Shown here piece after piece: positions 1 through 13,717 of a DNA stretch of 64,000 nucleotides. Within the stretch, counting starts at the first letter, position 1. Each line of letters begins with the position of its first letter. The notes beneath the pieces are model-generated. The model saw only the letters and a list, made by a program, of their open reading frames with translations. It searched no databases and was not told where the DNA came from. Location of the stretch: assembly GCF_023973825.1 (NCBI RefSeq), contig NC_090115.1, forward strand, positions 186,001 through 250,000, read 5' to 3'. This DNA is from Plasmodium brasilianum (lineage: Eukaryota; Apicomplexa; Aconoidasida; Haemosporida; Plasmodiidae). Position numbers and translations under genes: made by a program.

Positions 1-60
1 CGGAGCACAGCAATACACGGATAAACGAATAAAATTGTTTTCAAAAGATGAAATTAAAAA

Positions 61-225
61 TTAAAAATAGAAGATAAAAGATAAAAAATAAAAGATACAT
101 AATAAAAGATAATAAAAGATAAAAAATAAAAGATAATAAAAGATACAAAATAAAAGATAATAAAAGATAAAAAATAAAAGATAATAAAAGATACAAAATA
201 AAAGAGAATAAAAGATAAAAAATAA
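61..225. repeat. AT-rich tandem repeat (AAAAGATAATA-like)
   Basis: Imperfect head-to-tail copies of an 11-22 base unit made of AAAAGATAATA and AAAAGATAAAAAATA. The minus strand reads as a repetitive Leu/Phe/Tyr ORF, which is an effect of the repeat and not a gene. Confidence 0.75.
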
Positions 226-490
226 TCATGTACGTTAACCCCTCTGATTTGTCAAAAAGCCTCTTTAAAGTACATTCACTTATTACACATAGCAACATAG
301 ACTATTTTATTTCTTTTGAGTTTATTAAATTATCATTACTGTTATTTACTTATGTTTGATGTTCAATCAAAATATAAAATAGTGTTAAAATACCATATAA
401 TATAACATGGAAATTTTATTTTTTATATATATACTTTTAAAATAAAAATAATACTATTGTTTTTATTTATACTTTATAACGCGTATTCAC

Positions 491-539
<49 letters not shown>

Positions 540-840
540 GCACATATGATATTGCTCCAAAAAATAATAATAAAATATTAGCACATTTAAAGTACACATT
601 TGCATATATGTGTTTATATATATATGTATATATATATGTATATCGTTTTTCCTTTTTCTCCAGGAGGTTCAACTTTTTAAAGACGACTGTAATTACAGTA
701 TAATTTATTTACACAGAACTGTTATTCTATTTTTAAAAATTTCTTCCTTTTTTTTGTTAACTTCATTTTAAATGAAAAATAAGGAAAAAGCTGAAGTGTA
801 TTTTACTACACCAAATAGTAGATTAAAAGGAATATTCTAA

Positions 841-1113
841 AATTGGCTAATAAAAAAAAAAAAAAAATGGAAAATAAAAAAAGAAATAGAAAACGAAATA
901 GAAAACGAAATAGAAAACGAAATAGAAAACGAAATAGAAAAAGAAATTGAAAAAGAAATTGAAAACAAAATAGAAAAAGAAATTGAAAAAGAAATAGAAA
1001 AAGAAATTGAAAAAGAAATTGAAAAAGAAATAGAAAAAGAAAAAGAACTAGAAAAAAAAAACACACCTGATAAATTAATTATGTATAAAACGTACAAACT
1101 AATAATCCAGTAA
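841..1113 (+). repeat. 12-base Glu-rich-coding minisatellite without a start codon
   Basis: From 883 to about 1056 a 12-base unit (GAAATAGAAAAC, drifting to GAAATTGAAAAA) repeats about 14 times. On the + strand one frame is open from 841 to a TAA at 1111-1113 and reads as Glu-Ile-Glu-Asn/Lys repeats followed by about 20 non-repetitive residues. There is no ATG before codon 1081. It could be the last exon or remnant of a Glu-rich exported or surface protein, or a non-coding repeat that happens to be open because 12 is a multiple of 3. No upstream exon was recognised. Confidence 0.55.
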
Positions 1114-2654
1114 CTCTAACCTTTGTACGAATTTTCAAAAATTTAAAAATATAATTACTGCCATTATATGTAGTAATTCGATAAATTATTAGTACGATAA
1201 ACAAATGTAATTCAAGAGTAAAGAGGCGAACATGTTCTCTTAAGTAAATAATATAAAATATGATTAATAAAAAAAATAAAACAAAATAAAATAATTTCCA
1301 CTACTTTTTATAATATTATATATATATATATATATATATTGTATACCATTATATTTTTTCCTTTTTCCACGCCATATATAATAATAATATATAAATGTGC
1401 GTATCAGAAATACGTTAAAGATTCTTAATTTTCATATTTGTAAAACTCCATAAAAATATAATAATATTATTTTAAAAAAAAAAGTCTTACTATTTTTAAT
1501 TTTGTACATAATATACATAGCAGCCCATACCAATTTAATACATTATGATGCAGAAGTTATATTATTGTTAATCCCTATAAACTTTACCGGGATAAAATAT
1601 AATACTTACTAGTTCAGTGAATTGAAATTGGATTAAGATAATAATCGTACTACCACTACTTCTAACAATAATCATAATATTGGTGAGTGTTCTTATTATA
1701 ATATATATTTATATGTATGAATAAAAATTGAAATTATGGAATATTCTGAAAAATGGCTGTACAAAAAATAAGTACAAGAACGCGATCACTCTAGTTTTGT
1801 ACTTTTAATGCATGCTTAACGTAATTTATCATGTACTTTATAAATATTTATATATTTTAGTAGTACATAATTTTTAAGTTTATATTCTAAAATATATATA
1901 AATCTAGATATATATAGATATAGATATCTATATCTATATATATATAAAAAAAAAAAAAAAAAAATTATAAGATTAAAATTTATATATAATAATATATATA
2001 TGTATATAGCTACATGTACGCATAAAATTATAACAAATATTTGACGGGAAATACCTTTTTTTTTTTCTTAAAAAAAAATTATATTATTAATGTTCAATTT
2101 TAAAACAGTTTCAGCTGAGATGAATAAAATGGTAGCACAACTTTACAATGGCAATTCTTATTTATTAGCTAAAAATATAAATAAATAAATAAATATATCT
2201 ACATATATATTTACATTTATATATATAGTTATATTTGGTACCTTTATATATTATTAAAAAATTTTAAATGAGAAAATTAAAAAGATTTTTTTCTTTCTAG
2301 ACCTTTACGTTCTTTTTTTTTTTTTTTTTTCCTTTTCCTTATCTCTAAAAAAATGTAAAAAATTATACATGCATAATAACACAATAAAACAATGATGTAG
2401 TGATGCAGTAATATTCTATTTTTATTATTTTATAATATAATTTTTTTTTTTCATTATATATACATTTATACAATTATACACATACATTTTTAAATTTTAA
2501 AAATTTCTGTTTTTGAAAAAGAGAGTGTATATATATATTATATATACCTATGTAGATATATATAATTGTTAAAAAAAAAAAAAAAAGGAACAGCGAATGA
2601 CTTCCATATAGTTAAATAAATCTTTTCAAAATTTTAGAGAAATAATTATTTAAA

Positions 2655-3752
2655 ATGAAGAAATGCAACATTAAAACAAACGATAATTCGACTTCTACAA
2701 ATAAATATGATCAAGCAAAAAAAGGACAAGTTATAACCATCTTACCTCTAACATTTTTGATGTTAAAATGTAAAAATACAAGAATACACATGATTTTTAT
2801 TTTATTAAGTATTATAGTTATAAGCTCTATGTATTTGCCTTCCCATTTTTCTTACAACATGAAGTAAAACTTAATAGATATTTGCATCCCCTGTCGTACG
2901 TATATATGTGTGTATGGATGTGCGTTTATGGGTATACATATGGGTATTTATGTATGTATGAGTATGCATGTATATATATGGGTACACGTTAAACGCATAC
3001 GTGTGTTAAGCACACGTAACGAATTTGCGCGCATTTACCTTATTGCCCGTAATTTTTTATATGCAAAAATAAAAAATAAAATAAAATGATAAAATAATGA
3101 ACACCACTTAACGTAGCATTAATAACGACTACAATTGCAGTTGTAATAATAGTAATGGAAGTAACTTCTTTTTTGTTATAGAAATGCAGTGCAGTATGTG
3201 TGTGGAAAAAATGAAACTCCCTATTATAGTAGTAAAAAAGGAAGGCAGATATACGAACGAATATTAGAGGCAGAACGAGTATGTGCATTTGATAAGCTTG
3301 GTCGTTTGTACGGCGAAGAAGATGAAGAAATGAATAATACGTTAAATTTATTGGCCAATTACCCAACGGTAGCTTATACAGAACCGGAATCATATGAACT
3401 AGCAGAAGAAGTACATAATATTCAACTAGACGATTTAGTTTTTAGAGTAAATCAAATGTGGCATGAGACTGTTGAGAATATGATACAAAGGTATACTGCA
3501 TATGCTGAGGAACATAACATTGATGAAAGTTGTAGGGATGAAATGTGGAATCAAGGATGGTATAGATATTTATACAGTATACATGGGGATTTGAACTATT
3601 TCTTACACGATGAGCATCTCAGTTTAGAAACAAGAGAGCAGTTAGCAGAAGAATTAATTAGAGGTGCTAAGGAAGACTTTTTATGGTTTTTAAATATGGT
3701 CAAGGAGGAATGGGATCGAATCCACCAATCGGAAATTATTGTGGAAGTGTAA
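2655..3752 (+). CDS. PHIST-family exported protein, two exons
   Basis: Exon 1 is 2655-2863 and exon 2 is 3182-3752 (intron GTAAAA..TATAG, phase 2); the splice keeps frame and gives 259 residues. Exon 1 carries a recessed hydrophobic segment (about residues 43-60), the usual entry signal of Plasmodium exported proteins. Exon 2 starts with R96-I-L-E-A-E101, an R-x-L-x-x-E motif that is not the canonical PEXEL (R-x-L-x-E/Q/D) but resembles a relaxed form. The rest is helical, with Trp/Tyr spacing typical of the PRESAN/PHIST domain (MWHETVENMIQRY, then DEMWNQGWYRYLY, then a final WFLNMVKEEWDRI). PHIST proteins are exported into the host red cell and remodel its cytoskeleton and surface; the particular role here is unknown. 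Exon 2 is far richer in G+C than its surroundings. Confidence 0.85.
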
Positions 3753-4080
3753 AAGGTGTAAAAAAAGGGAAAAAGGAAAAACAAAAAAAAAAAAAAAAAA
3801 TTTTATATTGCATGAAAAGAAGGATAATATTGTAACATGCGTAATGTAAGCATAACGTGAGCGTATTATATGCATAACGTATGTGCATGTATGCACGTAC
3901 ATATGGATATGCAGCAAGAGATCATACTATTTTTACTTTCGACCTTCGGACCTTGAAAATAAATCCCCACACAAATAATATATTTTAAGTTTTTGTTTTT
4001 GTTTTTTTTGTGTCTTACTTTTTATCATCTTTTTATGGAATTATTTATCATCTTCATATTATTATAATTATATCACTGTT

Positions 4081-4114
<34 letters not shown>

Positions 4115-4335
4115 TAAAATAAGTGAAATAATTATTTATTATTAAACCTTTGAAAATGTTTCATAATTATAAAACGTATATTTTAAAGAATAAATAAAAA
4201 TAAAATAATATGAAGTAAAAACTTGAAGAAAGACCTAGCTTATTAATGCCCAAAGCTGAATTTTAATCAGTAGAACATGATAAGCGTGCATCATAATGAC
4301 TGTTATATAAAAACATATTACAAATACAAATATAA

Positions 4336-4406
<71 letters not shown>

Positions 4407-5596
4407 TTATGTTCTCGCATACATATGTTGTAGCTTATATTTAAATTATATTATTTTTATATTTATTTTTATTTTCTTAAGTTAAATAGAAATGTACTAC
4501 CACATAGTTCTTACCCTCCACTATATTATTTTAAAAATTTGGAAAATATTCCTCATAAACATTGAAAAGGAAACCCATATATATATATAATTCAAACTTT
4601 CACTTTAAAAAAAAAAAAAAAAAATTATCCAAATAAACAAGAAAATTGCTTTTATTAACACTGCAAATATATACCTGTTTATTTATATACATATATATAT
4701 GTATATATTTATGTATTATCCAGAATGCCCCGACTTCACTAATTAGTTCGTTCATTTTTGTTTAATTTCCATGATTATCTATTATTCTATAAGAGAATGG
4801 ACATGTAAATACAGACTTACATTTTTAAATGGAAAAAAAAAAATAAATAAATAAATAAAAAAATAAATAAATAAATAAATAAAAAAATACATTTTTATTA
4901 TATTTCTCTCAATTTTTAAAAACTTACATTTAATTATGCTAAAACTACCGTTTAACAGTTTTTTATTTTCTATTTGTTCTTGTATACATATTTTTCACAA
5001 ATTTTAATTTTCTTCAAATAATATAATATATAAAAAAACGTTAATTTTGAAATATATACTTTGTGTTAGTAAATTAAAAGATTATTATTTTGTTAAAACT
5101 ATAAAAAATATATTAATGGAAATCTAGCATGCATAGAATAATAAAAGGTAGTACATATAATAATGTTATTCCCCTGAACTAGTCAATATACGGCATGAAA
5201 AAATAGAACATAATAATAAAATATAAAACTTAATGAAATATAATAAAATATAAAACTTAATGAAATATAATAAAATATAATGAAATGTAATATAATAAAA
5301 TAACAGAATAAGAAGCTTTTTTTTTTTTTTTTTTGTATTTACCGCTGTAGAATTTTTAAAAAATTTGTATTTTTTTTTTTATATATAATAAAAAAAAAAA
5401 TTAAAGATACTTTTTTTCTAACATTAATAAATATATTTTAAAATACAATATATAACACAAATTATTTCAAAAATTAGAACTCTCCTTTTTTTTTTTTTTT
5501 TTTTTGTAGTTTTACGAATAATATATATATTTAATACGTTTACATATTTATGAACATACACGTGAAAAATTACGTATTTCTTTTAAATTTTAGTCC

Positions 5597-5627
<31 letters not shown>

Positions 5628-5917
5628 CGTATATTACATCGCCTTTATATTTATTTATCTCACAACGGAAATAAGAATACTTTAAAAATTTATTTCAATG
5701 GAGTTGTAAAATTAAATTTTTTCTACACCATAAGAGATTACATTTTTTAATTTATAAGATATATATATTTTTTTTTATTATTATTTTATGTACTCTCCAA
5801 AAATATATATAATAGTACATTAAAAAAAAAGGGGCCCGTTGTCATTAACGAAATTTTTTGTTCTAAACATTCAAAAGGGATTCACAAGGTAAATAATAAG
5901 TTTATATGTTTGTATAA

Positions 5918-5956
<39 letters not shown>

Positions 5957-6456
5957 TATGTGTTGTAGAAGTGGTAATTTACTCATTAAATATTAAAAAA
6001 AAAAAAAAAAAAAAATTTCTCTCAAAATTGTTACTATAATTTATTGTAATATTATACATAAGACGTATACCATTGTCCTAAATGGGGAATATACCTCTAG
6101 AAAAATTAAAAAATACAAATATATAAAAATAAGAATAGAATAAGAATAAAATAAGAATAAAATAAAACTTTCTTTTTTAATATTTTTTTTTTCACTATAA
6201 TGTTTCATTTTATGTATCACATCTTTATGCTTTATGTACGTTAACGTAGGTACATAGATAATATATGATTATTTTACCAAAAAAAAATCGATGTACATAC
6301 AGGTTGATAAAAATATAGTATAGATCAGTAGTAGTAATACTGGAAGAAGAACTAGAACGAGAAGTAGGAGTAATAGCTGTAGTAATTGCAGTGTAGCAGA
6401 AGCAGTAGTTCGAGCACCCTCGGTAACAGTAGAAGTAGTAATAATATATATTCAAA
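3753..6456. other. Intergenic, AT-rich, simple repeats only
   Basis: No supported gene. Contains a 32-base poly-T tract (about 4082-4113), a long (TA)n run (about 4340-4405), AAAT-unit repeats (about 4833-4882), a short tandem block of AAAATATAAAACTTAATG-type units (about 5217-5300), and further TA runs near 5600-5625 and 5925-5953. The short ORFs here are translations of these repeats. Confidence 0.6.
4340..4405. repeat. (TA)n microsatellite
   Basis: About 33 uninterrupted TA dinucleotides. It is the longest pure TA run in the left third of the window and is likely length-variable between isolates. Confidence 0.9.
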
Positions 6457-6753
6457 ATGAATGACTTAAGTGCTCTAGAAGAAATGATTGAGGAACTAAA
6501 CAATGGATCAAGTGAAAGGGAATCCAACACACATAACAATGTTAAGGAACATAAACCATCTTATTTGAGTTTAATAGATAATTCACGTTTTCCTGATGAC
6601 TTCTTACCACTAATCATGTTATCATTTGCATTATTTCTAATTCTGGGTTGCAAAATTATTAAATTATTTGATGTACCAGGAAACACACCTCACTTAAAAA
6701 GCTTATTTTTATTTTTGTGTTTTTATTTATCTTTTTATCAAATGTTAACCTAA
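6457..6753 (+). CDS. Small putative membrane protein, unrecognised
   Basis: An ATG-initiated 98-residue ORF that looks more protein-like than its neighbours: an acidic, Ser/Asn-rich N-terminus (residues 1-45), a hydrophobic segment at about 49-66 (PLIMLSFALFLILG), a short loop, and a second hydrophobic stretch at about 80-97. There is no N-terminal signal peptide and no PEXEL-like motif. It lies between the two PHIST-type genes, so it may be a small two-membrane-segment exported protein, the last exon of a spliced gene whose upstream exon I cannot place, or an isolated first exon whose second exon has decayed. I do not recognise the family. Confidence 0.4.
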   Translation: MNDLSALEEMIEELNNGSSERESNTHNNVKEHKPSYLSLIDNSRFPDDFLPLIMLSFALFLILGCKIIKLFDVPGNTPHLKSLFLFLCFYLSFYQMLT

Positions 6754-9305
6754 TTAGATGAAAATTATATTTATCTTGAGCATAAAAAAGTTAATATGGT
6801 TTAACACCATATGTAAATTTTAGGGCATATAATGAGCATATCATATACATAATACATAACCCACAAAAGATAGGGAAAAATAGGCATTTGGGATTGAAGC
6901 ATAGTAGAAGAAACCCATGCAAGTTAATATGACAATCTGTTAATATGTCAATCTGTTAATATGAATTTATGTTAATATGTTAATAACACATGTTGTGTAT
7001 AGTTATGTATTTATCTTTCCTTATATACACACCTACCTTATACACGTTACAGTACAATTTACATTTCTAAAATATATGATCGCAATACAGTACTCTATAC
7101 ATATTTTCATATTTATCACATTTAAACAATGGTATATATATATATATATATATATGTACGTATATATATAAGTATTTGTATGTAAAATTTTTTTTTTTTG
7201 TTAGTTCATGGGAAAATTCTAGCATAACTTTAAACCTCATTTTATTAATATATTGTTAAAACTTCATACTACAATTATTTTTACAGTTACAAAAACGATA
7301 ATTTTTTTTACCTATTATCCTTTACAATTAAGCGAAACCAATATTATTGCACTATATTATTATTGATTATTCTCATTCACATTATTTAACTATTATAAAT
7401 AAAATTAAATTAAATTAAATTAATCAAAAAAAAAAAAAAAAAAAAAAAAAAGGACAGTACCTTATAGAGTAGTTGTATTTATCTCATGATAATTTTATGG
7501 GACGAAAAGACTTGCAATGAATAACTACAAAAATGCAATATTTCGCATATTGTTCCAAAGCGTCAAGAATCAAGTAGTTAAGTAATGGAATTACACAAAC
7601 GGGAAAAGAAGTCCTTATATATATGTGCATATATGTATGTATGTATGTATGTATACGTATATACGTTTGTACATACCCATAATAAAGCACATGTACGTAT
7701 GCTATATAATAATAGTCTTACCAATACCACTACTAATTGCACCTTGTACCACTTCTTTTCCACTTATTATTTATATTACATTTTCCTATTTATGTATTTA
7801 TGTAAAAAAAAAAAAAAAGAGTTAAATATTATACTTATAATTTATATTCCCCTCTTAATTTTATAGAAATAAAACGGGCATATACACAACGCATCCTTTT
7901 CTTAATATTTAATGCATCACTTGGATGCATGGAAATATAACTTACAAGAATACCTCATACAAAGTGTATATTATCTGATGTTTCTTTTTTTTTTTTTTTT
8001 TTTTTGGTATATATATAGAACCTTAATGATAATACACATATATACAAAATAAAACTGTTCATACTTACAAAAATAAATAAAAATACAATTAAAAATACAA
8101 ATGCATATACATATACATATACAAATATATATATATATGTAAATGAAGTTAAATGTAATAACAGTAATTGCTATTGTAGTATAATCCGAACTACATATCA
8201 AATTGTTTATTACACATTCAAAATATATTTTAATTCAAAAAATAAAAATAGGAGTACCATACATTTGTTAACAGCTTTTGTTTTCCCTTAGTTTTTCAAT
8301 AACTTTTCATTTCATTTAAAAACAATAAATTAAAAAATAGCATAATATATATATATATATATAAACACTCATATGTAGGTGTATATATACATACGTACAT
8401 ATATGCATACGTAGATACATGTTAATGTAAAGTTACACTGGTATAAATAGAACATCCGCGTTCTGAACACTGTATACAACAGTCAACCTCATATTATATA
8501 CATATATATAAGCTGCAGTAAATAACAAAACTGAGTTTAATAAAAAAATATATATTTAAAAAACTACCATATTATTAACTTAAAAGTAGCGCTAACAGCA
8601 AAAGAAATAGTAATAGTAACAGTAACAGTAATGGTAGTAAAGCTGACAACCATATTACTATTATTACATGTTTTAATATAAATCGTTTTTAATCTAAAAT
8701 ATTAATTATAATTTTTCGCTATTTTCCTTCCTTTTTAAACCGTTAAATGTTCGTTGTAATAAATAAGACGTAATATTTTTTATGCTAATATAATAACATA
8801 TTTTAATTAATTCAATACCCTCATTAAGGGGGGAAAAAATGCGTTGCCCATAGTTGTAGTTATATAAAAAGTCAAAATAAAAAGAAAAATACATACAAGT
8901 ATTTATCTTCTATATATTTATATAAATATATATTATTTTATATATTTTTATGATTAAATATAATATAATAATATATACTAAAAAAAAAAAAAAAATAGAA
9001 CATTTTTTTTCATTTTAGGTATGCAATTTTTAATCGTAACAATGCACTCTATATATTACTAATAACTATCTATATCCTTACGATGTTGTTATGTGTTTTA
9101 ATTTATATTCTATGTAAAAAGAAAATTATATACTATATAATTTATTTTAATATATACATATATATATATATTTTTTTTTTTTTACTTAAAACATTTTAGA
9201 AATTATTCCTTTTAATGTGATAATAATATTTATAAAGAGAGAAAAAAAAAAAAAAAAAAACTATTTAATTAAAAAAATGCATTGGCTTTAAAACAGAATA
9301 ATGCA

Positions 9306-9356
<51 letters not shown>

Positions 9357-9813
9357 GAATAGAAAAGAAAAGAAAAGAACTGTTTTTTTTGTATATTATA
9401 TAACTATAAACCATTAATATTTTATTACTTCTATTTCATAATATATATATATATATATATGTCATAATATATATAAAGCAAATTAATAAGTGCAATAGCA
9501 CTTCTATTGAACGAAAAAGCAAATTTTTGACAACAGTATACAATATTATTTTATGCTCTTCAGTTGCTTATATATTTTTAAGCTAATATTTATTTTTTGC
9601 AACTATTTTTCTCCGTTTATACATATATATGTACATATGTTGTATGTATAGGGTAAAAATATATTAATTAATATAACGTTAAAAATTGAAATTGTTAATG
9701 CATTTACACAATACCATATAGAGAGAAAAAAAAAAATAAATAAATAAAATATAATAAAATAATTACAGTATTAACATTTTGCTTTTTAATTTTAAAAATA
9801 TAACTTTAAGACC
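6754..9813. other. Intergenic, AT-rich, no supported gene
   Basis: Mostly low-complexity sequence: TA runs (about 7135-7155, 8122-8138, 8345-8363), poly-A tracts (7426-7451, 8980-8995, 9242-9260, 9311-9336) followed by an AAAAG pentamer repeat (about 9336-9379). A short ATGT/GTAT-type repeat lies at 7630-7655. Several 60-90 codon ORFs occur but consist of Tyr/Ile/His strings from these repeats. Confidence 0.55.
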
Positions 9814-10853
9814 ATGGCACGTTGTAGCGAATCAACTGCTGTTCAACCTCCAAGGTCATCACTTAACTGTAAAGCAGTATGTAAACATGTCGTTACAAAT
9901 ACACCTGGGTGTAATCAAACAAACTCTAATGAAAACATAAATTTAACGAAATATATACTACGTAATAAAAAGATTTTTATAATATCCATGTGCACACTTT
10001 TATGTATTGCCCTACTAGTAAGACATAGTTGAAATTGTAAAAGAACACATAATAAAAAAGTTATACCCACATATGTACGCACATGCACATATGTATATAT
10101 ATACGTATGAGCATTATGAGTGCCCTTTTCCCGCAACATTTTAAATTATTTACTGACTCTTTAGTTTTGTAAAAATTGTCAACATCTTATTATAATATTA
10201 AATTTTGTTTTCAAACGTTATAGAATATGTTTATTCCTAAAAATGATGAAGTCTTAAATTTACAATTAAATAGAAGAAGATACTCAAGGTCATTAGCTGG
10301 AGAAATGGAAACTCATTCATTAATGAGTAGTAATTTAGTACGTGACAGTTATGCGGTAGATGAAAATGAAAATGATAATCTGTGTTTCCTTACTCATGAT
10401 GAAGTAGAATCCTTTATTAACGGTTCAGATGTTTATATATTTTTAACAGATGATATAAAGGATAAAATAAAAGATGCAGTTAATTCTAAAACAAAAAAAA
10501 ACGTGTTCTCTAACATTTTTTATGGTTTATGTGAGCTACATAATAAAAAATATATTAAGGTGGCGGATCTTATGTATCAGAAGGTTATGATGTTATCTAA
10601 TAATCTTAACATACCAAAAAAAGAACAATTAAAATGTTGGTATTTTGTATATGATGTACTTATTAAAAAATTGTTTAGATTTGACAATGATAACCGTTCT
10701 GCTTTTAAAGGTTTTATGCGTAAAAAACCTTCTAATGAGGAATTTACAAAATTCATAAAAGAAAGACTTTATTTGTTCAATGAGTTTTCTAGAGATACAA
10801 TTTTTATGGCCTTTAATAAATTGCAAGAGCAGTTTGAAAAATTTGTTTCATAA
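9814..10853 (+). CDS. Exported protein, divergent PHIST-like, two exons
   Basis: Exon 1 is 9814-10017 and exon 2 is 10224-10853 (intron GTAAGA..TATAG, phase 0), giving 277 residues. Exon 1 ends in a recessed hydrophobic segment (residues 53-68, IFIISMCTLLCIALL). Near the start of exon 2 is R90-S-L-A-G-E95, another R-x-L-x-x-E rather than canonical PEXEL. Residues 125-277 form an alpha-helical, Lys-rich domain containing LNIPKKEQLKCWYFVYDV, which resembles the core of PRESAN/PHIST domains, although the usual Trp spacing is weaker than in the gene at 2655. It probably acts in the infected red cell. The two-exon layout with a hydrophobic exon 1 matches the 2655 gene. A lineage-specific exported family other than PHIST is possible. 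Confidence 0.75.
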
Positions 10854-11589
10854 ATTTGATTTTTAAATAAACATTCCCAAAAAAAAAAAAAAAATAAAAC
10901 GCATGTGAACATATGTTATAATGAACAAAACATAAAAAGAGCTTATACTCAAAAAAATATCTTTTTCGATATTTTAAAGGATAAAAACAGAGCAGCAGAA
11001 GTAGAAATGAAATATATAATAAAATTCATCTGACAAAATAAAGATTTGAAAAAAAAAAAAAAAAAAAAAAAAAATCAAAAATTAATATGTAAAATAAAGT
11101 GTAAAATATTATTTTCTTACAAAGACACAATTATTTAACATAATATGGTATGAGGCTTATTTTTTACTATTAATGATTTTGCATTATTTTTTATTTTTTT
11201 TGGACGCATAATATTTAATGAAATTAAATTTTTCATGTATATTTTTCTGTTACACTTTTAAATTATACATTTCCCTTTTTAATAAATTTATGTTTTTTGA
11301 CTTTACATTTTATTGGTTTTGTATTATTATATATACATATAAATTATCATATTTTAACAAATAATAATAATAAAATGTATGAAGTACCAACGTAAACAAC
11401 ACAAATCAACATAATAATGGTAGCCAAATTGAGTTTCTTATCAACCCTTGATATATTTATATATTTTAATTCATTATTTCCATATATAAAAGATTAATTA
11501 TTCTTAGACGCTCCAAAAAAAAATTCTTGTATGTTCATAATTATTAATAAAATTTTAAAAATATTTATATATTAAAAAGTACATAATTT

Positions 11590-11692
11590 GTTTTTTTTTG
11601 TTTTTTTGTTTTTTTGTTTTTTTGTTTTTTTGTTTTTTTGTTTTTTTTTTGTTTTTTTGTTTTTTTGTTTTTTTGTTTTTTTTTTGTTTTTT
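11590..11692. repeat. GTTTTTTT octamer array
   Basis: About 12 tandem copies of a G followed by seven (sometimes nine) T residues. The regular single-G spacing distinguishes it from the ordinary poly-T tracts of the window. Confidence 0.9.
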
Positions 11693-11887
11693 TCGTTCAT
11701 TAATTTTTTAAGTGTCCCCAAACTTATTATCTCTCAATAATTGTTCTCAAGTACTAATTATTAAAATAAAAATAAACTTATTTATTGCCATCCATTAAGA
11801 TGAAAAAATGTATTTTTAGTTGAATATAAAAAAATATGGCAATATTGTACATTTAAATTCAATATCTCATTTTGTTTTCACAGCATG

Positions 11888-11930
<43 letters not shown>

Positions 11931-12586
11931 GAGTTTAAAAATTGTGTGTGCAAACCAACTTTTTGAATATTAATATATTTTTTTTTTAATTAAATTTGTC
12001 TGCCTTATTCAATTAGTTCTCCCTTATATTTTTTATAAATTTTGAAGCTGGAAAAAAATATTATTTTTATGAACAAAATATATGTAAAAAAAAAAAAAAA
12101 AATATAGCTTTCTCTTTATACATATCCCCATATTGTACATTCCTGAAGCTAGCTTACATTCACACTGGATTATATATGTATGCATATATTATATGCATAT
12201 TTGACCAAATGTGCTGTAATAGTTTATTGCACACTCTCCAGTTAAATTTTCAGGATTTTTTTAAATTTACTTCATAACATATTTTTACGTATTACGAACA
12301 GCACAATATTATGCGTTTATATATAAACAAATACAAACATATTACTATATATGCATATATACTCATATATTAATTATTAAAACTTATACACATTCATAGA
12401 TATACAAATTTATTAAAAGAATATGAATTTTTTATAAAATAAAATGAACTAGCCTTCGTTATTCCACTTTATAAAAAAAAAAAAAAAAAAACGCCAAATA
12501 AAGCTTTTTACACATATATATTTAACAATTTATGTGAGCATTACTAGCGTGCTGCTCTTATACCATACAGACATTTATACATATAT

Positions 12587-12696
12587 ACATACATATGTAC
12601 ACACATACATACATATGTACACACATACATACATATGTACACACATACATACATATGTACACACATACATACATATGGACACACATACATACATAT
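12587..12696. repeat. 20-base tandem repeat
   Basis: About 5.5 copies of ACACATACATACATATGTAC, nearly identical, with one G substitution in the fifth copy (ATATGGAC). Each unit contains a palindromic ACATATGT core. The ORFs over it on both strands are repeat translations. Confidence 0.9.
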
Positions 12697-13671
12697 ATGC
12701 ATGTACGTTTATATAATTACCGTATATATAGAGTACAAAAAAAAAAAAAAACAATTTAACGAATTCCTTACCAAAAAAAAAATTCACTGTACTTATATAT
12801 AGGAAAACCTCATTTAAAAATTTACCATTTTGTTATATAATAATAAATTAAAGCTCGAAAAAAAAAAAAAAAAAAAAAAAAAAACTGCATTGCACAACAA
12901 AAATTCGTATTAAAAGCTTTTATATGTACACAAGACGACTTATCCAAATTGAATATATAACACGTATATATAATATATAAAAAAAATTTATATTTTAAAA
13001 TTGCAAGACTTATACTTTTTTATAATACCATAGTTACGTTAGAACTATATATACATAGTATACATATTTTTACTCAAAACAAATGTTATCCAACCAGTTG
13101 AGTTGAACCTAAATAAAATGAACAAGTTTACTCTTATGTTTGCTGCACCCAGAGGTTGTTAAGTCACAAACAGGAAAAATTCTTTTTGTTTTTTTCACGC
13201 TGTATTACAGTAGTGAATATAACATAAAAATAAATATATACACAACACCAAGCAACAACAAGTGTGTAAATAAATTATATATTCATTGTGTGTATTTAGA
13301 AAAAATGTAATTTTTTTCTGAAGTAAATATTTAATAACTTAAAAATGTATCAAAAGCATAATCACACGTAAATAGATAGATACAATAAAATTCATGTTAA
13401 TAAAAAACACATGTTTCATTTATTTCATACAATTATTATATTGCAACTATTTAATGTAATTTTAAGAGTAACTTTAAAAATGGGGGGGATAAGCCACAAC
13501 AGACTCTAAAACAAAAGTTTACCTTCATGTTCACAACACCCCACGGAAAATAAAGTCATCTACAATTTGTACAATTATTCCATGTTCTTAAGGAACTATT
13601 TCCTAGTTCATATATCACAAAGCTCAACAAAAAGGTCATATAATTATTTAGGTACCCCGGATGGAATATAC

Positions 13672-13717
<46 letters not shown>

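Larger units (their letters stand above)
1..2654. other. Gene-poor subtelomere-like stretch with simple repeats
   Basis: No supported coding gene. It holds an ATAAAAGATA-type tandem repeat (about 61-225), a (TA)n run at about 497-535, a 12-base GAAATAGAAAAC-type minisatellite (883-1056, described separately), a second TA run near 1317-1340, and poly-A/poly-T tracts at 1948-1963, 2315-2330 and 2570-2586. Open frames here are AT-repeat translations such as Leu/Phe/Tyr strings. No telomere-type heptamer arrays are visible, so the chromosome end is probably further left. Confidence 0.6.

Noticed and set aside
6225..6539. Minus-strand 104-codon ORF overlapping the 6457 gene
   Set aside because: Ser/Thr and Tyr strings from AGTAGTAAT-type sequence; the plus-strand ORF has better protein character.
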